Assembly (NCBI GenBank): GCA_017397825.1
Contig: JAFQHT010000049.1
Coordinates: 1 to 32,458, forward strand
Source: Bacillota bacterium
GTDB taxonomy: Bacteria > Bacillota > Clostridia > Peptostreptococcales > Anaerovoracaceae
DNA: 32,458 nt
Direction of reading: 5' to 3'
The translations under genes were made by a program, and so were the position numbers. Numbering within the stretch: position 1 is the first letter of the stretch; each line of letters begins with the position of its first letter. Positions 1 to 8,947 of the stretch are shown one piece after another. The notes under the pieces were generated by a model. That model saw only the letters and a program-made list of their open reading frames with translations. It did not search any database and had not been told where the DNA came from.

Positions 1-74
<74 letters not shown>

Positions 75-137
75 ATATCTGTTTTATTATATGAATAAAA
101 AACGGGCTTATGCCCTCAAACTTGCCTTTTTAAAAGA

Positions 138-226
138 TGGTGCCGGAGACCGGGGTCGAACCGGTACGATCGGTAAGGATCGCAGGATTTTAAGTCCTGT
201 GCGTCTGCCAATTCCGCCACTCCGGC
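138..226 (-). tRNA. tRNA-Leu (TAA)
   Basis: Minus-strand class II tRNA of 89 nt including an encoded CCA. The acceptor stem is GCCGGAG/CTCCGGC. The anticodon loop CTTAAAA gives TAA, read as Leu (UUA codon). A long variable arm is present between the anticodon and T arms, as expected for tRNA-Leu. It sits between tRNA-Asn and tRNA-fMet and is probably processed from the same transcript. Confidence 0.96.
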
Positions 227-236
227 AAATCTTTAA

Positions 237-311
237 TGGCTCCGGGGGAGGGGCTCGAACCCTCGACCTTGCGGTTAACAGCCGCCTGCTCCACCATTGA
301 GCTACCCCGGA
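237..311 (-). tRNA. tRNA-Asn (GTT)
   Basis: Minus-strand tRNA of 75 nt with an encoded CCA. The acceptor stem is TCCGGGG paired with CCCCGGA. The anticodon stem-loop GCGG-CTGTTAA-CCGC gives anticodon GTT, decoding Asn. It is the promoter-proximal gene of the tRNA trio, with only 10 nt before tRNA-Leu. Confidence 0.96.
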
Positions 312-354
312 ATAAAGGTTTGCTTATCAGCATTCACTGCCGACAACATTGATA

Positions 355-383
355 ATTATAGACTAAGTGTGACGAAAAGTCAA
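355..383 (-). promoter_or_regulatory. promoter of the tRNA operon
   Basis: On the minus strand a -35 box TTGACT (378-383) is followed after exactly 17 nt by a perfect -10 box TATAAT (355-360). Transcription should start near 348, about 37 nt before tRNA-Asn. Near-consensus sigma-A promoters are typical of stable RNA genes. Confidence 0.85.
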
Positions 384-420
384 CCCCTATTTTCAAATTT
401 TTTCTAAATTATTTTTGGCC

Positions 421-462
421 TCCGGACCAGAGGCGTTACCTTAGTATTTTCCCCGGTCCGGA
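421..462 (-). terminator. possible hairpin terminator at the end of the zapA-to-TPR operon
   Basis: An 8-bp perfect inverted repeat TCCGGACC (421-428) / GGTCCGGA (455-462) can be extended by a GGGG/CCTC pairing with one bulged base. It lies 16 nt after the TPR gene stop. There is no clear U-tract after the stem on the minus strand, so it may need another factor or only protect the 3' end. The only alternative role I see is a chance palindrome. Confidence 0.4.
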
Positions 463-478
463 TGGTTTTATACATATA

Positions 479-1510
479 TTAATTGAGCATTGTTGCAGGC
501 TGAGCTTCCATTTCTTTCATTTCTTCTTTCAGTTTGCGGTCTGCCTCTGCATTGGCTTTTACGATTTCCAGTTTCTTTTCATACTTCTGCTGTTTTTCGC
601 TGTCGCCCAGCTTTTCGTAGAGTCCTGCCAGAGCTTCAATTGCTTCAGCATTGCTTGGTGAAAGTGTGAGAACTTTCTGGTAGCATTCAACTGCCTCTTC
701 ATCCTGCTCAAGACACGCATATGCGCTTCCCAGATAGTACCACAGCGGCCACCACTTACCATACTGACCCTCTTTGTAAGGAGTAAGACCTGCTATACCT
801 TCTTCAAATTTGCCGGCAAGTACCAGATTGTAGGCCTTTTCAATTTCCACAGGTTCTTCAAGTTGCTGCAGTCTTTCTGCAATTTCTTTTTTCATTTCTT
901 CATTGTCAGAAAGCTTCATAAACTCATCCCATGTGAGCTTTGCCTTGATGTAAAGGCCCATGTTCAGGTAACCATAGCCCAGGAAATAGTGTGCTTCTGC
1001 GTGGGAAGGGTCTTTCATGGTTGCTACTTCGAAGGCTTCCAGTGATTCAGCCTTGAAACGGCCGATAAAATCTTCTTCTTCGCCCAGTTCGTAAGCGTCC
1101 TTGCATGCTCTGCCGTAGCAGTAGTAAGCATTCACATTGTCAGGATCGATGAGCATTGCTGCTCTGAACTGAATGCAGGCATAGTCGAAATCGCTCTTGG
1201 CTGCTCCGTCCACACCGTCAGCTATAAGTGCTTCTGCAAAGCGTTTGTCAAACATTCTGAGTATGTACGCAACATAATTGTCTTTATACTTGAAAGCCGG
1301 GTCGCATCCGATAACGAAGGCCATACTTTTAGCAATTGAGAGCGTTGTGATTTTGTTAAGTTCATCTTTTCTGAGAGGTACCGGAACATCCGCAAGAATG
1401 TCCATAAGTCCCGCTTTTTCAAGGTATCCGTAGGACAGCTCATCAAAAATCATTTCTTTGAGATGTGGCTGCAGATACTGAAATATTCTGTCTTTCTTTT
1501 CTGAATTCAT
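479..1510 (-). CDS. TPR-repeat protein
   Basis: A cytosolic 343-aa helical repeat protein; I see no signal peptide or membrane segment. TPR-like units with the usual small/aromatic spacing occur around residues 105-140 (ending in a DPDNVNAYYCYGRA-type helix pair), 165-200 (DPSHAEAHYFLGYGYL) and 255-295 (WYYLGSAYACLEQDEEAVECYQKVL). They are followed by a charged coiled-coil-like tail. TPR proteins act as protein-binding scaffolds; the partner here is unknown. The ATG at 1510 is preferred over an in-frame TTG at 1519. It forms an ATGA overlap with the upstream radical SAM stop codon and has AAAAGG 9 nt upstream, suggesting translational coupling. It is the last gene of the operon. Confidence 0.85.
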   Translation of the reverse strand: MNSEKKDRIFQYLQPHLKEMIFDELSYGYLEKAGLMDILADVPVPLRKDELNKITTLSIAKSMAFVIGCDPAFKYKDNYVAYILRMFDKRFAEALIADGVDGAAKSDFDYACIQFRAAMLIDPDNVNAYYCYGRACKDAYELGEEEDFIGRFKAESLEAFEVATMKDPSHAEAHYFLGYGYLNMGLYIKAKLTWDEFMKLSDNEEMKKEIAERLQQLEEPVEIEKAYNLVLAGKFEEGIAGLTPYKEGQYGKWWPLWYYLGSAYACLEQDEEAVECYQKVLTLSPSNAEAIEALAGLYEKLGDSEKQQKYEKKLEIVKANAEADRKLKEEMKEMEAQPATMLN

Positions 1511-3024
1511 ATTTCCCAACCTTTTCTTAAAAATCTTTTGTATGTATCAGGATTCATGGCCTGCTGCATGTCAGCATCCAGTGTGGCCAGAGCCTTTATG
1601 TCTGCCTGAGGCAGGATTCCCTCAGCCGACAGTTTCCGTGAAAATTTAAATAAAATGCGGTACTGGTCTTCCTTTTTGCGGCTGGCGTGCTGGAAGCCGC
1701 TTTCGTAGTAAAACTCCGCCAGATTTTCGAAAAATCCGAAGGCACCTTTACCCAGGGCATCTATAAGATAGTCCAGTGTCTTTTCATAACCGCCACGGTT
1801 ATAGTAGATATCCACCATATTTTCAATCATTTTAAGGCGGACAAGTTCCTCTGCCTTTATATAATCAGTAGCAATTACCTCATACGGTGCATGGTCACGG
1901 TAAACAATGCCATGAGCCTGGAGCTGTCTTGCCAGCGGTGTTCCTGTCAGGACTTTTAAAAATCCCAGCTGGAGAGCATCTGCCTTCAGATCGTAAACTT
2001 TGTTGAAAGAACGCCCAAAAAGCTCATATGTCTCATATGGCAGTCCGGCAATCAGGTCCACATGTACATGAATGTTGCCCATCTTTACCAGGCGTTCAGT
2101 ATTGTAAAGCACCGGGTAAACATTTTCCTTCCGGTTTATGGCCACCAGTGTCTGCGGATTGCAGGACTGGATGCCGATTTCAAAGTCGAACAATCCTCTG
2201 CGAGCACCTTTCAGCAGTTCCATGGTTCTGTCGTCCAGCAGGTCTGCACAGATTTCAAAGTGGAAATTGGTCACGCCGTTGTCGTTGTCCATTATGTATT
2301 TGAAAATCTCGTAGGCCCTGTTTTTATCGTAATTGAAGGTTCTGTCGATGAACTTCACCTGCATTACTTTTTTGTAAATAAAATAGCCTATTTCGCTCTT
2401 TACACGATCCATGTCCAGCGCTCTTACACCCTGCTCAGCAGCACTGAGGCAGTATGCACATCCGAAAGGGCAGCCTCTTGAAGATTCATAGTAAACCACC
2501 CTGTCTTCCTCGCAGTCCAATATGGAGTACGGGAACGGTATGAGATTGAAGTCCATGGGCTCAATCTGGCAGTTTACATAGATTTTTCCGCCTTCACAGT
2601 AAATAAGTCCGGGAACAGTCTCAAAAGCCCTCACAGGCTCATTTAAGACCTGACAGAACCTGTAGAAAGAGTACTCTCCTTCACCGCAGAGAATATAGTC
2701 TGCCCATGGATTTTCACGGGCAAATTCAGGTCCGCAGTAACTGACCTCCGGTCCTCCCACACATATTTTCAGTTCAGGCCGGGCCAGCTTCAGTTCACGC
2801 CCCAGAACCTTGATATGCTCCACATTCCAGATGTAGCAAGAAAAGCAAACCATGTCATAGTTTGCTCTTACAAGTTCCGAATAGACGTAATCCGGGTCAT
2901 TATTAATAGTGTATTCGCGCACTTCAATATCGCTGTATTCCCCTGCCACCACAGTGTAAAGGTATTTCAGCGCCAGATTGGAGTGTACATATTTTGAATT
3001 TAACGTAGTCAGTAAAATTTTCAT
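1507..3024 (-). CDS. B12-binding-domain radical SAM protein (DUF4080-like C terminus)
   Basis: A 505-aa protein with the two-part layout of the B12-binding radical SAM class. The N-terminal Rossmann-like region spans about residues 1-130, with a VGGPEVS segment near 89. The radical SAM core begins with C185-P-F-G-C189-A-Y-C192, the canonical CX3CX2C motif for a 4Fe-4S cluster. I do not see the DxHxxG cobalamin-ligand motif, so cobalamin binding may be base-off without protein ligand or lost. The C-terminal 150 residues resemble the DUF4080 extension, from memory of the family. Substrate unknown. It starts 6 nt after the preceding radical SAM stop with no clear Shine-Dalgarno, and overlaps the TPR gene by 4 nt (ATGA), so all three are probably co-translated. 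Confidence 0.85.
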   Translation of the reverse strand: MKILLTTLNSKYVHSNLALKYLYTVVAGEYSDIEVREYTINNDPDYVYSELVRANYDMVCFSCYIWNVEHIKVLGRELKLARPELKICVGGPEVSYCGPEFARENPWADYILCGEGEYSFYRFCQVLNEPVRAFETVPGLIYCEGGKIYVNCQIEPMDFNLIPFPYSILDCEEDRVVYYESSRGCPFGCAYCLSAAEQGVRALDMDRVKSEIGYFIYKKVMQVKFIDRTFNYDKNRAYEIFKYIMDNDNGVTNFHFEICADLLDDRTMELLKGARRGLFDFEIGIQSCNPQTLVAINRKENVYPVLYNTERLVKMGNIHVHVDLIAGLPYETYELFGRSFNKVYDLKADALQLGFLKVLTGTPLARQLQAHGIVYRDHAPYEVIATDYIKAEELVRLKMIENMVDIYYNRGGYEKTLDYLIDALGKGAFGFFENLAEFYYESGFQHASRKKEDQYRILFKFSRKLSAEGILPQADIKALATLDADMQQAMNPDTYKRFLRKGWEI

Positions 3025-3030
3025 TTTATA

Positions 3031-3903
3031 TTATAACATTCTGAATCTGTCGTCCTTGAGGAGACCTCTGTCTTCCATGCATCTTTTCAGTGCTGCAATC
3101 ATGGCTTCATTGTCTTCAGGAATATTGCCGCGGAGTGATACGTAGTTGGACGCATGATTACTTCTGAAAACGCAGGACTTGGCTGGTTTTGCATGCTGCA
3201 GGAGCAGACATGTTTCCGCAAGAACTTCTTCAGCCTTAAGCATCTTGAATCTTCCTGCCACATATTCATCATAAAGAGGTGCAGGAGGCTGTACCATAAG
3301 AGTAAGAAGGCTCACATAAGAAGCGTTCATTTCAGTAATCATCTTGCCGGATTCAATGGCATGTTCTTCCCAGTATTCAGTGCCGCCAAGACCGCTGATG
3401 AACGTTACGGAAGTCTTGATGCCTGCTGCTTCCAGTCTCTGTACACCTTTAATAAGGTCTTCTCTTGTTTCTCCCTTGTTCATCATATCAAGAACCTTCT
3501 GGCTTCCGGATTCTGCACCCAGATATACCATATCAAGGCCATGTTCCTTCAGCTCACGGAGTTCTTCATCAGTTTTTTTCATAACTGCTGTAGCTCTGCC
3601 GTAAGTGGTGATTCTTTCACATTCAGGGAAGTGTTCAGTAATGTAGTCAAGATAAAATAAAAGCTTGCTGTTTTTAAGCGCAAGGGCATCACCGTCACAG
3701 AGGAACATTCTGTCCACTCTGCGGTAATGTGCTCTTGCCCAGTCCAGATCTTCGATTACTTCTTTAGGGTCGCGGAGTCTGAACTGCTTGTTTTTATACA
3801 TTGTGCAGAAAGCACACTTGTTATGTGTGCATCCTACTGTAATCTGCACCAGAAGGCTGTAAGCCTCACTAGGTGGTCTGTAAATATCACCGATATATCT
3901 CAT
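3031..3903 (-). CDS. radical SAM protein with a CX4CX2C cluster motif
   Basis: A 290-aa protein with the radical SAM fold: cluster Cys residues near the N terminus, YLGAESGSQ (a SAM-binding segment) mid-protein and SVTFISGLGG later. The three cysteines are C25, C30 and C33, in GCTHNKCAFC. The first spacing is therefore four residues rather than three. From memory, a related family of uncharacterised radical SAM proteins shares a CSHNKCTFC motif, so this is probably genuine rather than an error. Function and substrate are unknown. Start ATG at 3903 has AGGAG 8 nt upstream. It lies 36 nt after argS and 6 nt before the second radical SAM gene. Confidence 0.85.
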   Translation of the reverse strand: MRYIGDIYRPPSEAYSLLVQITVGCTHNKCAFCTMYKNKQFRLRDPKEVIEDLDWARAHYRRVDRMFLCDGDALALKNSKLLFYLDYITEHFPECERITTYGRATAVMKKTDEELRELKEHGLDMVYLGAESGSQKVLDMMNKGETREDLIKGVQRLEAAGIKTSVTFISGLGGTEYWEEHAIESGKMITEMNASYVSLLTLMVQPPAPLYDEYVAGRFKMLKAEEVLAETCLLLQHAKPAKSCVFRSNHASNYVSLRGNIPEDNEAMIAALKRCMEDRGLLKDDRFRML

Positions 3904-3939
3904 ATTAAAATCTCCTGTTGATTAGGTATTGAAGATTCG

Positions 3940-5652
3940 TTACATTCTTTCCGGAGCTTCCATGCCAAGAAGTGCCAGACCGTTTTTGATTGCAGCTTTT
4001 GCAGCTATTACCAGAGCAAGTTTTGCAGTCTTTTCTTCTTCGTTGTCAACCAGAATGTGTTCATCGTGGTAGAATCTGTTGAATCCCTGAGCAATGTCAA
4101 CAAGGTGTCTTGTAACGATTGATGGTTCATATTTGTCTGCAGCTTCGATTACAACCTGAGGGAGTCTGTAGATAAGCTTAGCCAGTGCGAAAGCGCTTTC
4201 GCTTGTGATGTATTCAGCCTTGATACCTGCCTGGGCAGCCTTCACTGCTTCTTCGCCTGCGTTTCTGAGAACGCTGGCGCATCTTGCATAAGTGTACTGT
4301 ACGTAAGGACCTGTTTCGCCGTTGAAATCGAGAACTTTGTTCCAGGAGAATACGTAGTCCTTGATTCTGTTATTGGAAAGCTCATTGAATACTACTGCAC
4401 CGATACCTACGATTTTAGCTGTTTCATCGATGTTTTCAGTATTTACGCCCTTTTCTCTGATGATTTCCTTAGTCTGTTCAACAGCTCTGTTGAGAACATC
4501 TTCGAGGAAAACTACTCTGCCGTGTCTTGTGGACATTGTACCTTCTTCAAGGCTTACAAGACCAAATGGTACGTGGATGATATCTTTGCACCATTCATAG
4601 CCCATGAGTTCGATAATCTTCTTGAGCTGCTGGAAGTGGAGATTCTGCTGTGATGCTACTACATAAATGTCCTTTACGAAGTTATAAGTGTCCATTCTGT
4701 ACTTGGCAGCAGCGATATCTCTTGTGATGTATATGGAAGAACCGTCAGACTTGAGTACTGGTGCGTCAGTAAGGCCGAACTGTGAAAGTTCAACGATTTC
4801 AGCACCTAATGAAGGTACAAGCAGGTTCTTGTCACGCATTTCCTGAATTGCTGCAGGCATCTTGTCAGAGTAGAAAGATTCACCTGCGTAGGATTCGAAA
4901 GTGATTCCCAGCATATCATATACTCTGTTGAATTCCTTGAGAGATTCGTCTCTGAACCACTGCCAGAGTTCCTTTTCTTCAGGTTCGCCTGCTTCAAGCT
5001 TAGCGAAAGTTTCTCTTGCTTCGTCTTCCAGTGCAGGGTTTGTTTCTGCTTCCACATGGAATTTAGTATAGTATTCAAGAAGAGTCTTGATTGGTTCGTT
5101 TACAACATCTTCTCTGTTACCCCAGTGTCTGTAGGCAACAATCATCTTACCGAACTGAGTACCGTAGTCACCCAGGTGGTTTACGCCGATTACGTTGTAT
5201 CCCAGAGCTCTGTAAAGCTTGCAGATTGCGTTACCGATTACTGTTGATCTGATGTGACCGATGTGGAAAGGTTTTGCAATGTTAGGGGATGAGAAGTCAA
5301 CTACTACGTTGCCGCCGTTACCGATGTTTGTCTTTCCGTAATCTGCGCCTTCAGCAAGAACTGTATCAACTACGTCCTTAACCAGCGCTTCCTTGGAAAT
5401 GAACATATTAACGTAAGCATTAACCTGTTCAACCTTTTCGAACATCTGGTTTTCAGCGATTTTTTCTGCAATATTCTTAGCGATTAAAGGTGGAGCCTTT
5501 CTCATAACTTTCGCCAGCTTAAAGCAAGGGAAAGCATAGTCGCCCATTTTGGAGTCCTGTGGGACTTCAATCATATTCTGAATTTCTGCAAGTTCTAAAT
5601 CTGTTACTTCTGCTGCGATTAATTCAGCGATTGCTTCTTTAAAATTTACCAT
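3940..5652 (-). CDS. argS: arginyl-tRNA synthetase
   Basis: Charges tRNA-Arg with arginine in the cytosol (class I aminoacyl-tRNA synthetase). The 570-aa length is normal. Order of domains: N-terminal Add-1 domain (about 1-85), catalytic Rossmann fold with the HIGH motif at 130-133 within SSPNIAKPFHIGHIRST, the MSTRHG loop at 373-378 in place of KMSKS, and the C-terminal DALR anticodon-binding domain (about 450-570). The family often has MSTRKG; here the Lys is His. ATG 5652 has AAGGAG 8-9 nt upstream. The first 7 nt overlap the end of the DUF523 gene. No T-box leader is present, so it appears to depend on the upstream operon promoter. Confidence 0.98.
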   Translation of the reverse strand: MVNFKEAIAELIAAEVTDLELAEIQNMIEVPQDSKMGDYAFPCFKLAKVMRKAPPLIAKNIAEKIAENQMFEKVEQVNAYVNMFISKEALVKDVVDTVLAEGADYGKTNIGNGGNVVVDFSSPNIAKPFHIGHIRSTVIGNAICKLYRALGYNVIGVNHLGDYGTQFGKMIVAYRHWGNREDVVNEPIKTLLEYYTKFHVEAETNPALEDEARETFAKLEAGEPEEKELWQWFRDESLKEFNRVYDMLGITFESYAGESFYSDKMPAAIQEMRDKNLLVPSLGAEIVELSQFGLTDAPVLKSDGSSIYITRDIAAAKYRMDTYNFVKDIYVVASQQNLHFQQLKKIIELMGYEWCKDIIHVPFGLVSLEEGTMSTRHGRVVFLEDVLNRAVEQTKEIIREKGVNTENIDETAKIVGIGAVVFNELSNNRIKDYVFSWNKVLDFNGETGPYVQYTYARCASVLRNAGEEAVKAAQAGIKAEYITSESAFALAKLIYRLPQVVIEAADKYEPSIVTRHLVDIAQGFNRFYHDEHILVDNEEEKTAKLALVIAAKAAIKNGLALLGMEAPERM

Positions 5653-6086
5653 TTTATCGTCTCCTTTTCGGTTATAATCTGAATTCCACGTTTTTTAAGC
5701 ATTTCGGTAAACACGCCGTCACCTTCTGTAAGTGTTCCGGTGAATGTTCCGTCATAAATCTGTCCGCATCCGCAGGACGGGCTTTTTGCCTTGAGAATTG
5801 CTCCTTCAAGCTTTTCTCCTGCGTACTCTGCAAGCTGGAGGCATGTATTGAGTGAAGACCGGGCACCATTCATAAATGCATCAGTAACATCTTCGCCCTC
5901 TATATTTACAATTCTCTTTCCCTGCCTTTCTGCAGGCGGCCTTGGAGTAGGCAGCTTGCCTGCTCTTTCAGGACAGACCACTACGTGTCTGTGTGTTTCA
6001 CAAAACTTTATTACTTCTTCATTGCGGTTATTCCCGCCGTTGTATTTACAATCATGTCCAAGTAAACATCCGCTTATAATATACAT
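5646..6086 (-). CDS. DUF523 family protein
   Basis: A 146-aa protein whose start, SGCLLGHDCKYNGGNNRN, is the hallmark of DUF523, with C7 and C13 conserved. A second conserved stretch, PERAGKLPTPRPPAE, occurs about residue 60. Further on KSPSCGCGQIYDGTFTG adds a CxC motif, so a metal or Fe-S site is plausible. I know of no established biochemical function for the domain. The ribosome binding site AAGGAG lies inside the last codons of mutS2, whose stop is 3 nt before this start. The 3' end overlaps argS by 7 nt. It is tightly packed in the operon. Confidence 0.88.
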   Translation of the reverse strand: MYIISGCLLGHDCKYNGGNNRNEEVIKFCETHRHVVVCPERAGKLPTPRPPAERQGKRIVNIEGEDVTDAFMNGARSSLNTCLQLAEYAGEKLEGAILKAKSPSCGCGQIYDGTFTGTLTEGDGVFTEMLKKRGIQIITEKETIKW

Positions 6087-6089
6087 GCC

Positions 6090-8465
6090 TTACTCCTTAA
6101 ACTTGACTATTGTAACGCCGTCTCCGCCTTCATTGTAAGAACCTTTGCGGTATGATGCCACCAGTTTATGCTTTCTGAAAAGCTGCCTGAGGCCGTTCTG
6201 GAGAATTCCCGCCCCGCGTCCGTGAATAATGCTCACTTCCTTCAGGCCTGCCATGTAGGCATCATCCAGATACTTTTCAACTTCCATAGTCGCATCATCC
6301 AGTGTCTGTCCCACCACATTTATTGAGGTGGAGGCAGTCATGGCCTTTGCTTTGTAAAGGCTGCCGTACTGGCTCTTTGCTGAAGTTTTTTTCTTTTTGG
6401 TTCCGTCATTGATCATCATCAGGTCGGTGATATTGACGTTTATCTTCATGATGCCCACTTTTACCATCAGGTCGCCCTTTTCATCAGGGAGAGAAAGGAC
6501 TTCCCCGTTCTGGTCCAGAGTCAGCAGTTTGACTCTGTCGCCTATCTGAACATCATCTATGCTTACAGGATTTTCGTTGACTTCGCGCCTGATGCCGCCG
6601 GAATACCTGTCTTCGCTTTCTTTAAGCTTTTTCTTGCTGCCCTCAAGGCGCTTGGTTCTTTCGCCCAGGCTCTGAACCTTTGCCAGGCTTCTGAGTTCCT
6701 TCTGGACCTCGCTGGCAGTCTCCCTGGCTTCTTTGATGAGGGTCCGTGCCTCTTCCTTGGCTTTTTCAAGCACCTCCTTTTCACGCTTTTCAAGAAGTTT
6801 TTCCCTGCGCTCCAGGTCTTCCTTCTGCTTCTTCATGGAAATGCTCAGCATGATTGCTTCGTCACGCTCATCCTCGGCGCGCTTCTTGTCAGCCTCGATG
6901 GCGCTGATTACATCTTCGAACTCGATATCGCCCTTTTCAAGAAGCTGGTTGGCCCGGTCGATAATCTGGCCCGGCAGACCCAGCTTGCGGGAAATCTCAA
7001 AGGCATTGGACTTACCCGGAATCCCTATGGAAAGCCTGTAAGTCGGGCTGAGAGTTTCCACATTGAATTCCATGGAAGCATTTTCGACTCCCGGTGTGGA
7101 AAGTGCGTATTTTTTAAGTTCGTTGTAGTGGGTGGTCGCCACTGTGGTCGCCCCCTGAGCTGCCAGAGTCTCAAGGATTGCAATTGCAAGGGCCGCCCCC
7201 TCAGTCGGGTCAGTACCCGCACCAAGTTCATCCAGAAGGACCAGTGTGCTTGTGCCGGCTTTTTCAACCAGTTCCACCGTATTTCTCATATGGGACGAGA
7301 AGGTACTCAGGCTCTGCTCAATGCTCTGCTCGTCACCTATATCAGCAAAAATGTCCCTGAATATAGGCATTCTGCTGGTTTCAGCCGCCGGTATGTGCAG
7401 GCCGCTCTGAGTCATCATGGCCAGCAGGCCCATGGTCTTCAGAGTTACCGTCTTGCCGCCTGTGTTTGGTCCGGTAATTACCAGCGTGCTGTAATTTTTA
7501 CCTATTGATACATTGATCGGAACAACTTTTTTAGGGTCAATGAGCGGATGGCGGGCCTGTCTCAGGTCCAGATAACCATTCTCATCAATTGCCGGCGCCT
7601 CTGCATGCATGCTGCATGAAAGCTTGCCTTTAGCAAAAATTATATCCAGTTCAATGAGTATTTTCTGATTGTTTATGATATCGTGGAAATGCTCTGCCAC
7701 AGCGCTTGAAAGCTCTGCCAGGATTCTCTCGATTTCGGCTTTTTCTGCCAGTTCCAGTTCCCTCAGCTTATTGTTGAGTTCCACAATTACCTGCGGTTCG
7801 ATGAAAAGAGTTGCTCCTGTACCTGACTGATCGTGGACAATTCCCGGCACCTTGCTTCTGTGCTCTGCCTTTACCGGTACAACATATCTGCCGTCACGCA
7901 TGGTGACGATAGCATCCTGCAGGATAGTTCTGTTGGTACTGGAATTAAGGATGTTATTGAGCCTGTTTCTGATGGCATCATTCTGACGTGTAATGTCCCT
8001 TCTGATGCTCTTGAGTTCAGGTGATGCACTGTCTGCCATTTCATCCTCTGAAATGATGCATCTGTCGATTCGCTCTGCCAGCCTTGGGAAAGTCACAATT
8101 ACTTCCGCCATGGCGTTTATAATCGGCAGAGGCGGCAGGTCGCCTTTGAGAAAAGTCACCACGTTGCTTGTAACCCTCAGGTTATAAAGAACCTGGAGAA
8201 GCTGGCGCATGGTCAGCGAGCCTCCCTTACGTGCAAAATGGAGTGCAGGTTCAATATCATAAATCTGACCTACAGGTAATGCCCCTTTCCGCACGATAAC
8301 AGTGACCGCCTCAGAAGTTTCTGCCAGTCCGTCTCTGACAATATTGATATCATCTGACGGAACCAGAGCGCCAAGTCGTTCCTTAGCCATAACTGAGCCG
8401 GCCTGGGACTTTAAGAGTTCTATTATTTTGTTGTATTCTAAAACTTTAAGTCCCTTTTTATTCAT
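6090..8465 (-). CDS. mutS2: endonuclease MutS2
   Basis: A 791-aa MutS-family ATPase. In the family, MutS2 acts on recombination intermediates and, in Bacillus, in rescue of collided ribosomes. Visible elements: the core domain, Walker A GPNTGGKT (332-339), the ABC signature and Walker B region (STLVLLDELGAGTDPTEGAAL), a long charged coiled coil (about 510-625), and a C-terminal Smr domain (about 715-791) with IIHGRGAG. The Smr LDLRG motif is replaced by INVVGQ (see findings). It follows zapA, as is common in Firmicutes, though the usual cvpA between them is missing. AAAGGA precedes ATG 8465 at a rather long 11-nt spacing. Confidence 0.96.
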   Translation of the reverse strand: MNKKGLKVLEYNKIIELLKSQAGSVMAKERLGALVPSDDINIVRDGLAETSEAVTVIVRKGALPVGQIYDIEPALHFARKGGSLTMRQLLQVLYNLRVTSNVVTFLKGDLPPLPIINAMAEVIVTFPRLAERIDRCIISEDEMADSASPELKSIRRDITRQNDAIRNRLNNILNSSTNRTILQDAIVTMRDGRYVVPVKAEHRSKVPGIVHDQSGTGATLFIEPQVIVELNNKLRELELAEKAEIERILAELSSAVAEHFHDIINNQKILIELDIIFAKGKLSCSMHAEAPAIDENGYLDLRQARHPLIDPKKVVPINVSIGKNYSTLVITGPNTGGKTVTLKTMGLLAMMTQSGLHIPAAETSRMPIFRDIFADIGDEQSIEQSLSTFSSHMRNTVELVEKAGTSTLVLLDELGAGTDPTEGAALAIAILETLAAQGATTVATTHYNELKKYALSTPGVENASMEFNVETLSPTYRLSIGIPGKSNAFEISRKLGLPGQIIDRANQLLEKGDIEFEDVISAIEADKKRAEDERDEAIMLSISMKKQKEDLERREKLLEKREKEVLEKAKEEARTLIKEARETASEVQKELRSLAKVQSLGERTKRLEGSKKKLKESEDRYSGGIRREVNENPVSIDDVQIGDRVKLLTLDQNGEVLSLPDEKGDLMVKVGIMKINVNITDLMMINDGTKKKKTSAKSQYGSLYKAKAMTASTSINVVGQTLDDATMEVEKYLDDAYMAGLKEVSIIHGRGAGILQNGLRQLFRKHKLVASYRKGSYNEGGDGVTIVKFKE

Positions 8466-8473
8466 TAAAAGAA

Positions 8474-8935
8474 TTATCCTTTCATTTTTTCAAGCTGATC
8501 CTGAAGTCTGATGTTTTCCATCTGAACATCAAAATATGCACTTTCGAATTCCACGCACTTTTCTTCCAGTTCGCGGCATTTTGCTTCCAGGCTCTTCATA
8601 TCCTGGTTTGCCTTGTTTGCATCTTCCTTATGCTGTGCAAAGCTCATCTTTGCTTCTTCCCACAGCCTTATGTAATTTTCTGCATCTTTTTCAAGCTGCT
8701 CTTTTTCTTCGCGGAGTTTCTTTACCTCTTCTCTGGCTTCAAAAAGTTCATCTGCAATATTTACTGCAGAAAGGGCTGCCAGTGAACCCGGAATGGTCGA
8801 TGAAAAGAAACGGCTGATTTCTCTCATCTTAGTATCGACATAAGCAGCAATTTCAATGATCGTCTGCTCGTCTCTCTCACCGGAGATTGTATACTCCTGA
8901 CCGTAGATTTTAACTTTTACTTTGTTGTCTTCCAT
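8474..8935 (-). CDS. zapA: cell division protein ZapA
   Basis: FtsZ-ring-associated protein of 153 aa. The N-terminal ZapA head (VKVKIYGQEYTISGE... through the SAVNIADELFE helix) covers about residues 5-75. The rest is an unusually long Glu/Lys-rich coiled coil (about 60-150), longer than the roughly 85-110 residues of many ZapAs. In the family, ZapA cross-links FtsZ protofilaments at midcell. ATG 8935 is chosen over an in-frame TTG at 8941 because AGGAG sits 7 nt from the ATG but only 1-2 nt from the TTG. It heads the operon with mutS2 (8 nt apart), directly after the structured RNA candidate. Confidence 0.93.
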   Translation of the reverse strand: MEDNKVKVKIYGQEYTISGERDEQTIIEIAAYVDTKMREISRFFSSTIPGSLAALSAVNIADELFEAREEVKKLREEKEQLEKDAENYIRLWEEAKMSFAQHKEDANKANQDMKSLEAKCRELEEKCVEFESAYFDVQMENIRLQDQLEKMKG

Positions 8936-8947
8936 GTTCAATCTCCT

